Positions 1 to 8,928 of a stretch of 64,000 bases of DNA are shown here, in pieces. Source of the stretch: RGIG5612 sp050944475 (GTDB lineage Bacteria; Bacillota; Clostridia; Lachnospirales; Lachnospiraceae); NCBI GenBank assembly GCA_050944475.1, contig JBMNRD010000004.1, positions 176,925-240,924 on the forward strand, given 5' to 3'. The translations under genes were made by a program, and so were the position numbers. Numbering within the stretch: position 1 is the first letter of the stretch; each line of letters opens with the position of its first letter. Below the pieces are notes generated by a model that saw only the letters and a program-made list of their open reading frames with translations, ran no database searches and had not been told where the DNA came from.

Positions 1-257
1 TGCTTACAAGACTCGAAATGATGGTCCTGATGGGGGCTGACATGCCCCTGTTCGCAATAAAAAGCCAGATTGCCTCCGCTGTGGACATCCTTGTGCACTT
101 GGGCAGAATACGGGACGGCAGCCGGAAAGTCCTGGAAATAACGGAGGTTGCGGGCCTTGAAGAAAACGCTTTCATCCTCAATCCGCTTTTCATTTTCGAG
201 CAAGGTGCACTGCGGCGGACCGCTTCACAGCTTACTTGCTCAAAGGGTTTTTATTAA
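1..257 (+). CDS. cpaF: CpaF/TadA-type pilus ATPase, C-terminal fragment
   Basis: This is the 3' end of a gene that begins before the window; the open frame runs from base 3 to a stop at 255-257. The visible part matches the C-terminal region of CpaF/TadA type II/IV secretion ATPases: a hydrophobic stretch around GADMPLFAIKSQIASAVDI, a basic patch (GRIRDGSRKV) and a strand-rich end (ITEVAGLEENAFILNPLF). In tad systems this cytoplasmic hexamer powers assembly of Flp pili and works with the TadB/TadC membrane platform. tadB follows after 18 nt, so it is the upstream member of the same operon. The Walker motifs lie outside the window. Confidence 0.85.
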   Translation, partial: LTRLEMMVLMGADMPLFAIKSQIASAVDILVHLGRIRDGSRKVLEITEVAGLEENAFILNPLFIFEQGALRRTASQLTCSKGFY

Positions 258-275
258 ACATATAAAGGAGCAGTC

Positions 276-989
276 ATGAAATACAAGGAACAACTGAAAG
301 AGCTTGCAGTATATGGCCTTTTTGCGGCAATTCTTTATCTTTTCTACCGGTCTTTATGGTCCTTTATCCTGCTGCCTCCGGCCATATTTTTCTATCACCG
401 GTTTAATGCCGGAAATCTTAAAAAAAAGAGGCGGGAAGAGCTTGCAAGACAGTTTAAGGACGCTCTTTCCTCTATGACGGCGGCATTACGGGCAGGCTAT
501 TCCGTTGAAAACTCCATATCGGAAAGCCTGAAGGAAATGTGCGGCCTCTATTCTGAAACGGCGCCCATCTGCACGGAGCTTTCCATGGTCATCAACGAAA
601 TTCGCTTAGGAATAAGCGTGGAAAACTCCTTAATCAGCCTTGCCGAGCGCACCGATGTTGAGGACATCAACACCTTTGCCACGGTATTTTCAATTGCCAA
701 AAGAAGCGGCGGAGACTTGGTGGAAATAATCAGGAAGACTTCTGACGATATCGCCTCCAAAATCGACACTCAAAGCGAAATCGCGGTCCTGATAAGTGCC
801 AAAAAGTTCGAGCAGACCATCATGACCTTCACGCCCCTTGGGATAATCATTTACATCGGCATAAGCTCTCCTGAACTTCTGTCTCCCCTCTATGGGAATG
901 TTCCGGGAATTGTCATCATGACTCTGTGCCTGTGTATCTACATCATCGCATATTTCCTGTCACTTAAAATCACAAAAATCGAGGTGTGA
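276..989 (+). CDS. tadB: TadB-like type II secretion F domain protein
   Basis: Protein of 237 aa starting at ATG 276 behind AAAGGAG. Two membrane segments lie near the N-terminus (about residues 10-45), then a cytoplasmic helical F domain with the typical pattern around FKDALSSMTAALRAGYSVEN and AERTDVEDINTFATVFSIAK, then two C-terminal membrane segments. This is the tad inner-membrane platform protein that couples the CpaF ATPase to Flp pilin assembly. It follows cpaF and precedes the TadC-like gene by 1 nt. The order cpaF-tadB-tadC and the F-domain signature make the call firm. At 237 aa it is slightly short for the family, which is common in clostridial versions. Confidence 0.88.
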   Translation: MKYKEQLKELAVYGLFAAILYLFYRSLWSFILLPPAIFFYHRFNAGNLKKKRREELARQFKDALSSMTAALRAGYSVENSISESLKEMCGLYSETAPICTELSMVINEIRLGISVENSLISLAERTDVEDINTFATVFSIAKRSGGDLVEIIRKTSDDIASKIDTQSEIAVLISAKKFEQTIMTFTPLGIIIYIGISSPELLSPLYGNVPGIVIMTLCLCIYIIAYFLSLKITKIEV

Positions 990-990
990 C

Positions 991-2433
991 ATGGTTTATA
1001 TATACTCGTCGCTGCTGATAATTATTTTAATTCCCGCCCTTATCTTCAGGAAATACAAAAGGGAATTATTCAAACAACTTGATAACAAGGAGCATCCCTT
1101 TAAGTTTTTCTATCCGGCTTCGGCTCGTGTCTATGACCTTTTTAAAAAAGGTATCCGATCAAAAAACGCAAATTCTAAAGTTAATCTTCTAATGAAACAG
1201 CTGTGCGTCCGGGAAAATGTGGAAAATGAGGTGTATGTCTATAAGGTGAAGAAGATTTCCACCATTGTCATCATTTTCCTGATGCTTTGCGCAGCTGGGT
1301 TGCTCCTTTGTATAACAAGCGATGGCGATATGCTCATAAAAACTCTGACCCGCGCAGACTATGGCGGGGGTCAGAGGAGCTATCGGCTTGACGTGGAGTA
1401 CGACGGTACTGTGGAAACAATGGATATAATCCTCGACCCCGTCAGCCATACGGAGGAGGAGATACTGTCAATATTTGACGAAAGCTACGCCGGCATCATT
1501 GACGAGCTCCTGAATGAAAACGAATCCGTTGATAATGTCTGCTTTCCCATCAACCTGATGGCATCATATCAAGGCATAGACATTTCCTGGGAAATTGAAG
1601 ACACTTCCATTGTGAACTACAACGGTGAAATCGATGATTCCGTCATGGAAAATGAATATATAAACGTAAATCTTTTTGCCACCCTTTCCATGGGAGAGAC
1701 CTCCCGGGTCTTTTGTATCCCGCTCACAATAACCGCCCCGACACTCTCCGCAAGGGAGCTGCTCTTACAAAACATCATGGAAGGAATTGAAGAGGGCAAT
1801 TCAATCTATGACAAGGATGTCTCCCTGCCCGAAAGCATCAACGGGAAAAAGCTATATTACAAAAAGGTTAAGGACAGCACCCGGCTAACCCTTCTTATCC
1901 TCGGGCTCATCGCACTGATTGTCATCATCATAGGCTATGACAAATCCCTCGAGAAAAAAGTCAATGCCCGCAGGGACCAGATGATGATGGACTTCACGGA
2001 AATAGTTTTCAAGCTGAGCCTGCTTTATGAAGCCGGGCTGAGCATATACCGCGCCTGGGAAAAAATTGTAACCGAACACGAGACCTCCAATCCCGGTAAG
2101 TCAAGATTTGCCTATCAGGAGATGCGGCTGACCCTCGAAATGATAAAAAGCGGCGTCAGCGAAGCCGAGGCCTACGGGCAGTTCGGGAAAAGATGCGGCC
2201 TTCATCAATATATTAAGCTGGGAAACCTCCTCGAACAAAACCTTTCCAAGGGAACCCGGGGCATGAAAATCCTGCTGAAGCAGGAGGCGCAGGATTCCTT
2301 TGAGGAGAGAAAGAGGCTTGCCCGCAAAAAGGGGGAAGAGGCCGGCACCAAGATGCTTATTCCCATGATTATGATGCTGATGGTTGTCATAATAATCGTG
2401 GCAGTACCCGCTTTGATGTCCATGAATCTGTAG
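991..2433 (+). CDS. tadC: TadC-like platform protein with large extracytoplasmic insert
   Basis: Protein of 480 aa, start ATG 991 after GAGGTG, one base downstream of tadB. One membrane segment lies near residues 1-19 and a second at about 91-110. A hydrophilic region (about 111-298) with strand-rich sequence follows, then a membrane helix at 299-316. The rest is a cytoplasmic F-type domain (MMMDFTEIVFKLSLLYEAGL) and a C-terminal membrane helix (MLIPMIMMLMVV). The last 180 residues match TadC/T2SSF proteins. The roughly 190-residue insert is much larger than in classical TadC of about 300 aa and should face the cell exterior. A perfect 9-bp inverted repeat (CTCTGACCC 1343-1351, GGGTCAGAG 1368-1376) sits at the start of the insert. 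Confidence 0.82.
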   Translation: MVYIYSSLLIIILIPALIFRKYKRELFKQLDNKEHPFKFFYPASARVYDLFKKGIRSKNANSKVNLLMKQLCVRENVENEVYVYKVKKISTIVIIFLMLCAAGLLLCITSDGDMLIKTLTRADYGGGQRSYRLDVEYDGTVETMDIILDPVSHTEEEILSIFDESYAGIIDELLNENESVDNVCFPINLMASYQGIDISWEIEDTSIVNYNGEIDDSVMENEYINVNLFATLSMGETSRVFCIPLTITAPTLSARELLLQNIMEGIEEGNSIYDKDVSLPESINGKKLYYKKVKDSTRLTLLILGLIALIVIIIGYDKSLEKKVNARRDQMMMDFTEIVFKLSLLYEAGLSIYRAWEKIVTEHETSNPGKSRFAYQEMRLTLEMIKSGVSEAEAYGQFGKRCGLHQYIKLGNLLEQNLSKGTRGMKILLKQEAQDSFEERKRLARKKGEEAGTKMLIPMIMMLMVVIIIVAVPALMSMNL

Positions 2434-2499
2434 GTTCATCCGCCGCCTTCTGTGAACCGAAGATTTCGACATAAAATAAAATTATTTAGGAGGACACAC

Positions 2500-2712
2500 A
2501 TGCTAAACAAACTTTCTTTATTAAAAAACCATTTGTATACCTTTTGCATCTCTTTTAAGCGAAAGGTAGACGACGATTCCGGAATCGGCGTCATTGAAAT
2601 GATCCTTATCCTGCTTGTGCTTGTAGGACTTGTGATTATTTTCAAGGACCAAATAACCGGGTTGGCCAGAAACATTTTCTCCAACATCAACTCACAGGCC
2701 GGCGGCGTATAA
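2500..2712 (+). CDS. Flp1-like small pilin
   Basis: I place the start at ATG 2500 because TTTAGGAGG (2485-2493) lies just upstream; the open frame extends back to 2452 without a ribosome site. The 70-aa product has a short basic leader, then GIGVIEMILILLVLVGL, a hydrophobic helix preceded by Gly and with Glu at position +5 of the helix. That is the hallmark of Flp/type IVb pilins cut by a prepilin peptidase. It matches the Flp1-like family found in Gram-positive tad loci. It is predicted to be the major pilin subunit moved by TadB/TadC. The next gene overlaps its stop codon by one base. Confidence 0.85.
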   Translation: MLNKLSLLKNHLYTFCISFKRKVDDDSGIGVIEMILILLVLVGLVIIFKDQITGLARNIFSNINSQAGGV

Positions 2713-4709
2713 TGAAGCGCCTTGCCGGGCGTCGCAACGCCTCTATTACCATCTATATGTCCCTTATGCTTATCCTGACAGCTGCACTTATTTGTACGCT
2801 TATCGAGTCTGCAAGGGTCAGCGCACTTACAGCCAGACTGCGCAGCGTTACATACATGGGGCTTGATTCGGTCTTTTCGGAGTATGCGCAGCCCGTTTTT
2901 GAAAAATACGGCATCATGCTTCTGTGGTGCGGGCAGGAAGAATTCTCACAGGATGCGGAGCATTATGTTGAAGAAAACCTAAATTGCAATTTTTTTGACT
3001 CCCTCGTTTATACGGATATTCTCGCGCCTTCCTTTGAAAGAAGTGAATTGCTCGGGCATACCGCTCCCACCGACATGGAGGGGGATGTGTTTCGGGCTCA
3101 GGTACTTGAATATATGAATTATTACCTTGTTCAAGACGCTGCCCAAAGAATTCTGGATAACATCTCCATTTTCAATCAGGGTGATAAGGTCAGTGCTTTC
3201 ATGGATAAAATCGGAAAATACCGCGACATATTCACCAAGGTTGAGGAATCCGTCGGACGCATCAAAGACAAAATCAACAAAGCAAAATCCATCGCACGCG
3301 ACCCGGCTTCATTGCTGAACGATTTGGCAGGCAACCTCAGTTCATTTGAAAACGGAGACTCCGGGGCAGTCTCGGAATTTCGCAACACCTTGAATGGCCT
3401 GCGCAGTACCGGACGAAAGCTGACCGGCTATCTTGAAGAAGTTCAGGCGGCAACCGACAGATATTACGGTTATGTTGAGGAGGCACAGGCTGCTGTCAGC
3501 GAACTTGAGAACACCCTTGCCGTTGACCGGGCGGACTTTGACGATGATGTATATGAGGTTGTGGAAGAGCAGATTATTGACCTGAAACAAAAAAGTGCCG
3601 ACACGGACTTTGACTATTATCTGGTCGGTGCAAACAGAAATCTGACCGACGGATATATCGCCAAACTTGACCGTTTGCAACGGCTCTTTGATGAGACCGG
3701 CGAGACCCTTACGGAGGAGAACCTGCCCTACTACACGCAGCTGGTGAACGGCTACCGGAACGATTTTGCCGGCTTCAGCCTGGACGGACTCGGGGTGAAC
3801 CTTGACACCAGTATCATTGAAAAGGAGGACGACGGATTCCTGTCCGCTGTTTCCGACTTTTTCTCGGCGGGGATACTCGGGTTTGTGGCAGGGGATGTTT
3901 CCGAAAAATCCATTGACATAAGCGAACTTCCGTCTAAAACATCATTTGAGTCCGCAGGAGAGGCTCCCGGTGAAAATATCCTGCAAGCTTCAAAAAACAA
4001 GGCCCTGTTCGGGGAATATATTCTTCAGCACTTTAACAATGCATCTTCCGGAGATTCCCTTTCGCCGCTAAGCTACGAAGTGGAATATATCCTCGCCGGC
4101 AAGGATTCCGATAAAGCCAATTTGGGAACCGTAGTAGCGGAAATTGCCCTTATACGTACGGGGTGCAACCTAATCAGCATTCTGAAAAGCTCACAGAAGA
4201 AGGCGGAAACCTTTGCGCTGGCTACATCTCTTGTTGGATGTACGGGAATGCCTGTGGTGGTTAAGATTTTTCAAATCCTGCTCATTACAGCCTGGGCTCT
4301 TGCGGAATCCATTGCCGATGTCAAGGCTCTTCTTGCCGGAGACAAAGTAAAAACCGTTAAAGACGACGATGACTGGTATGTTTCTCTTGCCGGACTGAAG
4401 AATTTCGGCAGCGACGCCATTTCACCCTCCGGAACGGAAAGGGGCCTGACTTATGAAGCCTACCTGAGGCTCCTTCTGCTTATACAGAATCGAAAAAAGC
4501 AATCCTTCCGGACCATGGACATGATTCAGGTAAATATGTGCAGCAGGGAAAATGAAGAGTTCCGGATTGTCGATTGTATTACCGGCGTCAACTTTCGAGC
4601 TTCATACACCGCACCCCGGATTTTCATCAGTTTTCCTTTTGTAAACAGCCTGATTAATGCAGATGGGGGCGAGTACCGTTTTGAGATAGAACAAGGATTT
4701 TCCTACTGA
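2712..4709 (+). CDS. DUF5702 domain protein of the tad locus
   Basis: Protein of 665 aa beginning at ATG 2712, overlapping the pilin stop. The N-terminus (ASITIYMSLMLILTAALIC) is a TadE/TadG-like hydrophobic helix. After it comes a family-typical stretch (ESARVSALTARLRSVTYM, YAQPVFEKYGIML). The middle (about residues 150-330) is rich in charged helices that probably form coiled coils. A hydrophobic segment lies near residues 500-540, and the rest is predicted extracellular. This arrangement matches DUF5702 proteins, which are found almost only in clostridial tad operons. Its role is unknown; by position it may be a minor pseudopilin or surface scaffold of the pilus. Confidence 0.8.
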   Translation: MKRLAGRRNASITIYMSLMLILTAALICTLIESARVSALTARLRSVTYMGLDSVFSEYAQPVFEKYGIMLLWCGQEEFSQDAEHYVEENLNCNFFDSLVYTDILAPSFERSELLGHTAPTDMEGDVFRAQVLEYMNYYLVQDAAQRILDNISIFNQGDKVSAFMDKIGKYRDIFTKVEESVGRIKDKINKAKSIARDPASLLNDLAGNLSSFENGDSGAVSEFRNTLNGLRSTGRKLTGYLEEVQAATDRYYGYVEEAQAAVSELENTLAVDRADFDDDVYEVVEEQIIDLKQKSADTDFDYYLVGANRNLTDGYIAKLDRLQRLFDETGETLTEENLPYYTQLVNGYRNDFAGFSLDGLGVNLDTSIIEKEDDGFLSAVSDFFSAGILGFVAGDVSEKSIDISELPSKTSFESAGEAPGENILQASKNKALFGEYILQHFNNASSGDSLSPLSYEVEYILAGKDSDKANLGTVVAEIALIRTGCNLISILKSSQKKAETFALATSLVGCTGMPVVVKIFQILLITAWALAESIADVKALLAGDKVKTVKDDDDWYVSLAGLKNFGSDAISPSGTERGLTYEAYLRLLLLIQNRKKQSFRTMDMIQVNMCSRENEEFRIVDCITGVNFRASYTAPRIFISFPFVNSLINADGGEYRFEIEQGFSY

Positions 4710-4770
4710 CAACAACCCCCGCATTTTCTTGAGGGCAGAGAGAAATGTCCTTTTCAGGGGAGGTCTAAAT

Positions 4771-5634
4771 ATGAATAAACATTATTTTTCTAAATCTAAC
4801 AGGGACATAATTCCTCAGTCAGTCCCCGACAAGACCCGCGGAAGGACATTTCCTTCTGCCCTCAAGGGCTCTTTAACAATAGAAGCCTCCTTGGTGCTCC
4901 CTGTTTTTCTTTTCTTTATGACGGCCATTATCCATTTTCTGCTGCTTATATCCCTCCAAAGCGACATACAACTGCGGATTGATGAAGCTGCAAGAGAAAT
5001 CGGCAAAAGGGCGTACGTGGCAGATGAAAGTGAGGTGCTGTCCCTGGTTAACGGAAATTCTCTGACCATCCGGAAGCAGATCCTCAGCGACGAGCTGACC
5101 GACAGGATAAATAATTCAAGCATTATCGGCGGAGTGTCGGGTTTTCATACTATTCTTTCATCATATAATGACAACTCCGGAATCCTTGACATTATCGCAA
5201 CTTATAAATACCGTTTTCCCTACCTGCCGGCCCGTATCGGGACTTTCAGCATTATGCAACGATGCTATTGCCGTGCATGGATAGGGGCTCCGCTGGATGA
5301 AAGCACCTCATCGGGAGCAGAGGACGAGCAGATAGTTTATATAACTCCCACCGGCAGAGCCTACCATACAAGTCCGTCCTGCAATTATCTGGACTTATCA
5401 ATTAAATCTGTCTTGTACAGCGAGGTCGATTCCCTCAGGAATCTGGGCGGATCCAGATACGGCAGATGCAGCTGCGCGGCAAAGGTAACCGACGGCAAGG
5501 TATATGTGACGAGCTACGGCATTTTGTACCATCTGGATCTCACATGCAGCAAATTAAAACGAACAGTGAAGGCAGTTCCCATTTCACAGGTCGGAGGCCG
5601 TCACTTATGCCCGAAATGTGCAGGTAATAACTAA
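4771..5634 (+). CDS. TadE-like pseudopilin with duplicated Cys/His module
   Basis: Start chosen at ATG 4771 behind AGGGGAGG (4756-4763); the frame is open back to 4729 without a ribosome site. About 287 aa. Near residue 32 is the TadE signature (GSLTIEASLVLPVFLFFM): a short basic leader, Glu at +5 and a hydrophobic helix. The ectodomain of about 150 residues follows. The C-terminus carries two related modules, each with a YH followed by a Cys 5-6 residues later and ending in a Cys pair (RCSC, CPKC). This looks like a small metal-binding or disulfide unit repeated twice. TadE-type pseudopilins sit in the envelope and take part in Flp pilus biogenesis. The prepilin peptidase gene overlaps its stop. 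Confidence 0.78.
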   Translation: MNKHYFSKSNRDIIPQSVPDKTRGRTFPSALKGSLTIEASLVLPVFLFFMTAIIHFLLLISLQSDIQLRIDEAAREIGKRAYVADESEVLSLVNGNSLTIRKQILSDELTDRINNSSIIGGVSGFHTILSSYNDNSGILDIIATYKYRFPYLPARIGTFSIMQRCYCRAWIGAPLDESTSSGAEDEQIVYITPTGRAYHTSPSCNYLDLSIKSVLYSEVDSLRNLGGSRYGRCSCAAKVTDGKVYVTSYGILYHLDLTCSKLKRTVKAVPISQVGGRHLCPKCAGNN

Positions 5635-6068
5635 TGGACTTCCTGATACCTCTGTCAAGAATACTGCTTCTTCTCATCCTTGCCCTGGGAGCCTTTTTCG
5701 ATTTCCAAAGTCGCTCCCTGCCGCTGATTTTTCTCGGCGCCGCCTTTGCCGGAGGACTCATACTTCAACTTTTTACAAAGGAACATAAGTTCTATGAACT
5801 CCTGCTGGGCAGCCTTGTGGGATTGATTATGCTTGGAATATCATTTGCCTCAAGACAGTCTATAGGACAGGGGGACGGATTGATGTTTGTTGTATCAGGT
5901 GTCTTTCTTGGCATACGCGACAATCTTTGGCTATTAATAATTTCCCTGTCAATATCGGCACTTGCAGCCGTCTGTCTGATGGTTTTCCTGAAGAAAAAAG
6001 GAAAGGACTCCATTCCCTTCATTCCGTTTGTTCTGAGCGGATATATCTGCCTGCTTGCATTTTCGTAG
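5634..6068 (+). CDS. Prepilin peptidase, A24 family (TadV/CpaA-like)
   Basis: Protein of 144 aa, start ATG 5634 overlapping the upstream stop. Short A24 aspartic peptidase of the TadV type with about four membrane helices. The two catalytic aspartates are visible: D23 in FFDFQSRSLP, and the GxGD motif as GQGDG near residues 82-86. It lacks the N-terminal methylase domain of PilD, as usual for tad peptidases. It should cleave the leader from the Flp1-like pilin and the TadE-like pseudopilins encoded on both sides, at the cytoplasmic face of the membrane. Confidence 0.88.
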   Translation: MDFLIPLSRILLLLILALGAFFDFQSRSLPLIFLGAAFAGGLILQLFTKEHKFYELLLGSLVGLIMLGISFASRQSIGQGDGLMFVVSGVFLGIRDNLWLLIISLSISALAAVCLMVFLKKKGKDSIPFIPFVLSGYICLLAFS

Positions 6069-6080
6069 AAAGGAAAAAAT

Positions 6081-6428
6081 ATGAAAAAGAAGCTTCTCTT
6101 ACGTCTCCGAGTGTGCCTCCGAGCACGCCTCCGAGCCTCCTTCACAATTGAGGCCGCAGTCATAGTCCCCATTACAATGCTTATCGTGGTATGGCTGATT
6201 AACGCCTCCATATCCGTCCATGGCCGGGTGGTAGACAAAAGCAATTCCATATCCCTTGTTTTATCTGCATTTCCCACGGACAATCCGCCCGAAGCTCCGG
6301 CGGCGGCTGTCTCTATGAACACGGGCAATCTTGACGGCAGGAAGGTCCTGTTAAAATACAAATTGCTGAAGGACGGAGTCCGGACAATAACCGGCGGCCT
6401 CCTTGCGGAAAATGAGCCGGATGAATAA
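6081..6428 (+). CDS. Short TadE-like pseudopilin
   Basis: Protein of 115 aa behind GAAAGGAAAAAAT, 12 nt after the prepilin peptidase. The leader is unusually basic (LRLRVCLRARLRA) and is encoded by a short imperfect tandem repeat of CTCCGAG-containing units at about 6102-6137. It is followed by SFTIEAAVIVPITMLIVV, a TadE-type processing site with Glu at +5 and a membrane helix. The remaining 60 residues are extracytoplasmic with no recognised domain. Probably a minor pseudopilin of the Flp pilus. The repeat-encoded leader could vary in length between strains. Confidence 0.72.
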   Translation: MKKKLLLRLRVCLRARLRASFTIEAAVIVPITMLIVVWLINASISVHGRVVDKSNSISLVLSAFPTDNPPEAPAAAVSMNTGNLDGRKVLLKYKLLKDGVRTITGGLLAENEPDE

Positions 6429-6520
6429 TTGAAGGTCCTCCCGCAAAGGTCAGAACAGACAATGCGTAAATCTTACGAAAGGAACCCGGCCCCGCTACGG
6501 CAGGGCCGTGTAAATATAAT

Positions 6521-7867
6521 ATGAACATAAGCTTTAGAACATCTTTGGCCGGCAACTTTATGGCTGTCACGGATGCGGGAGAAATCCGCAGGGACGATTT
6601 TTTCGTGAAGATTCTGACAAATAACAATATCCCCGGCTTAGTCAGCTTCAGTTACGAATATATTGACGGAAAGACCGTTTTGCTTTATGACATATCCTCA
6701 AAACAGTCCCTTGAAAAGTATTTCGAAACAAAAAAAATAACCTTCCACATTCTTTCCGCCTTCCTGAATTCTCTGAGGAATGCCTCGTCTGCTCTGTCGG
6801 AATACCTTCTGAACCCCGAAGGCATACTTTTGCGCTCCGATTGTATTTTTACCGATTACAGCCATAGCCGATTTTATTTTTGTTATTGTCCCGGCAATCA
6901 CGAGGAGTCCGTTAAAAATGTACAGTCCCTTATTACAAGTCTTCTTTCACTGATAGATTATTCGGATCCTCTGGTAATTGCCCTTGCCTTTGACCTGAAC
7001 AAAATCGTGCAGTCCGATACCTTCACCCTGCGCGACATAACGGACGGTACTGCTTCACACAGGTTTGGTAATTTTGCGGAAGAGCATGGAGAAGACGGGG
7101 AATGTTTCTCTACAGGCAGTGATGCCGGCGATATCTGCACAACAGGAGCATCCTCCTCCGGCAGCAGCCAGACAAAAGCAACCTCCTCCGACAACAGTCC
7201 GGCAAGAATATCTTTCCATCATGAAGACCGGGGTGTGTCTTCATTTCCGAAGACGCGTTCTCTCACATTTTTTCAAAAAGCAAAACTGTATTTTGCCGGA
7301 AAAAGCTTTGCGGAAATAATAGACGCCCTAAATGATTGGAAAATCATAGAAAACATCAAAAACTCCGCTTCCACCGGTGGCACGGCTATGCCCGATGCCG
7401 GACCTGCCAAAAGAGCAATCCCGCCGATATCCGGCCCTGGACTTTTAGTGCATGACATCGATGCTTTCATGGAGGACTGCACCTACGAGGAAGTAGCTCT
7501 CTGGCCTGCTCTCCATCCGGAGAATGCCTCAAACACAGCTTCCATCAACAAATCCCTTCTTCTTACAAGGCGATTGCAGGGTTTGGGAAGTTGCAGCAAA
7601 ACAACCATTCTCATTGACCATTTTCCCTTCACCATCGGCAAGCTGCCGTCTTCGGACTATGTCCTTGATATGCCGGAGATTTCCCGGATGCATTGCCGGT
7701 TTCATAAAGATACCCATGAAGACGGTACTTTTGATTATTTAATTGAAGACTTGAATTCGACTAACGGCTCATATGTGAATAATGACCGGCTCGAAGCATA
7801 TACGCCCGCTACGGTCACTATCGGAGATCAAATCAGGCTTGCAGACAAAGAATTCAAATTCATTTGA
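6521..7867 (+). CDS. DUF6382 / FHA domain protein
   Basis: Protein of 448 aa. The N-terminal half (about 1-170) resembles the DUF6382 domain that accompanies FHA domains in clostridial tad operons. A Ser/Thr/Ala-rich linker (about 195-230) and a disordered region follow. The C-terminus (about 350-448) is an FHA domain with the phosphothreonine-binding residues visible: GKLPSSDYVLD, SRMHCRF and STNGSYVNN. FHA proteins bind phosphorylated Thr peptides, so this may connect the pilus machine to Ser/Thr kinase signalling. No strong ribosome site precedes ATG 6521. A stem-loop (CGGCCC 6487-6492 with GGGCCG 6503-6508) lies in the 92-nt gap and may affect translation. It is the last gene of the tad group. 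Confidence 0.8.
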   Translation: MNISFRTSLAGNFMAVTDAGEIRRDDFFVKILTNNNIPGLVSFSYEYIDGKTVLLYDISSKQSLEKYFETKKITFHILSAFLNSLRNASSALSEYLLNPEGILLRSDCIFTDYSHSRFYFCYCPGNHEESVKNVQSLITSLLSLIDYSDPLVIALAFDLNKIVQSDTFTLRDITDGTASHRFGNFAEEHGEDGECFSTGSDAGDICTTGASSSGSSQTKATSSDNSPARISFHHEDRGVSSFPKTRSLTFFQKAKLYFAGKSFAEIIDALNDWKIIENIKNSASTGGTAMPDAGPAKRAIPPISGPGLLVHDIDAFMEDCTYEEVALWPALHPENASNTASINKSLLLTRRLQGLGSCSKTTILIDHFPFTIGKLPSSDYVLDMPEISRMHCRFHKDTHEDGTFDYLIEDLNSTNGSYVNNDRLEAYTPATVTIGDQIRLADKEFKFI

Positions 7868-7910
7868 TTCAACGTCTATACAGCTATCCGCATCGCTTTG
7901 TTATTATTGG

Positions 7911-8738
7911 TTACGAGATCAAATAACTGTAAATATCCCCCGACTGAATAAAACTTACCGGAATATCAGTTCCTATGACATCAGGAAGCCACTTAGCCAT
8001 ATACTGCATGCCTGGTTCTTCGAAATTGAAATGTCCTAAGCTGATTACGGCCCTTGGCCTTCCTAAAGAAACCGAGTCCGCAACGTACTCAAGAATAGTC
8101 CAATCTACAGTTTCCAATGGAATAATTGCATCAAATTCCTCCTCGTCTATACGTTGGAGTTTACTGCTGTCAAACTCCTTGCCGGTTATGTGTTCCGCAA
8201 AAAACACCTTCCTCACAGGGGCGTCGGGATCGCCGATAATCCTTGCTCCGTTCAGGTTGAATTTTTCACAGATTTCCGCAGTGAGATTGCGCGCCGTGGT
8301 TTCGGGAATATCAAACAGCAGCGGTTTTTTCTCGCTTTCCACAAGGTAATCATCCCAGCCGAGCACCTTCATAATGCCCAGGAAAATATAATCCGGAACA
8401 TCATACTCTCCGCGGTGGCCTGAGTGCATATGGTCATGGTTTCTCCATACAACTATGCCCGTTTTATCAAGCAGCTGCCTTTTGGCTTCAAAGACCTTAT
8501 TCCCTTTCAGCCATTCAGTCTTATCCTCATGAGAAAAGAATATCGGCTCATGGCAGATAATCAGGTTTTTCCCCTGACGCGCCGCCTCCCTGATTACTTC
8601 CACCGAAGCAAAGCACGTCAAGGCAATGCCTGTACATTCACAATCCGGGTCACCGTATTTGAACACATCACAGGTATGTTCCGGATCCACCGGATGATGA
8701 AATGCCTCAAGCGCCGCAATAACCTCACGAATTGTCAT
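7911..8738 (-). CDS. Nif3-like dinuclear metal centre protein
   Basis: Protein of 275 aa on the minus strand, ATG at 8738 preceded by GGAGA. It has the two-metal site of the Nif3/YqfO family: CHEPIFF near residue 64, a HDHMH cluster near residue 102, and GHFNFEEPG near the C-terminus. Family members are hexameric rings; some act as GTP cyclohydrolase I type 2-like enzymes, but the role of most is unknown. It stands alone, convergent with the FHA gene (44 nt between stops) and divergent from the rhomboid gene. It has no link to nitrogen fixation despite the family name. Confidence 0.85.
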   Translation of the reverse strand: MTIREVIAALEAFHHPVDPEHTCDVFKYGDPDCECTGIALTCFASVEVIREAARQGKNLIICHEPIFFSHEDKTEWLKGNKVFEAKRQLLDKTGIVVWRNHDHMHSGHRGEYDVPDYIFLGIMKVLGWDDYLVESEKKPLLFDIPETTARNLTAEICEKFNLNGARIIGDPDAPVRKVFFAEHITGKEFDSSKLQRIDEEEFDAIIPLETVDWTILEYVADSVSLGRPRAVISLGHFNFEEPGMQYMAKWLPDVIGTDIPVSFIQSGDIYSYLIS

Positions 8739-8928
8739 AATATCTCCATTTCTTTATAACGATTGTTCAAAGGTTGTAGTCTCTATATATCCGGGATAAT
8801 AATATACCGAACGGTAAATATTGTCCATCAATTCTGTTCTTGTACAATATGCCGCTTTTCTTTCTTTTCCTTTTTGAAACTATTGCTATTTGCTTGAGGA
8901 ATCCTCCAAATGATGATAGGATTATTTC

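Noticed and set aside
7911..8738. Link between the Nif3-like protein and the nitrogenase-like genes
   Set aside because: The name is historical; the gene is 14 kb away and belongs to a widespread family unrelated to nitrogen fixation.
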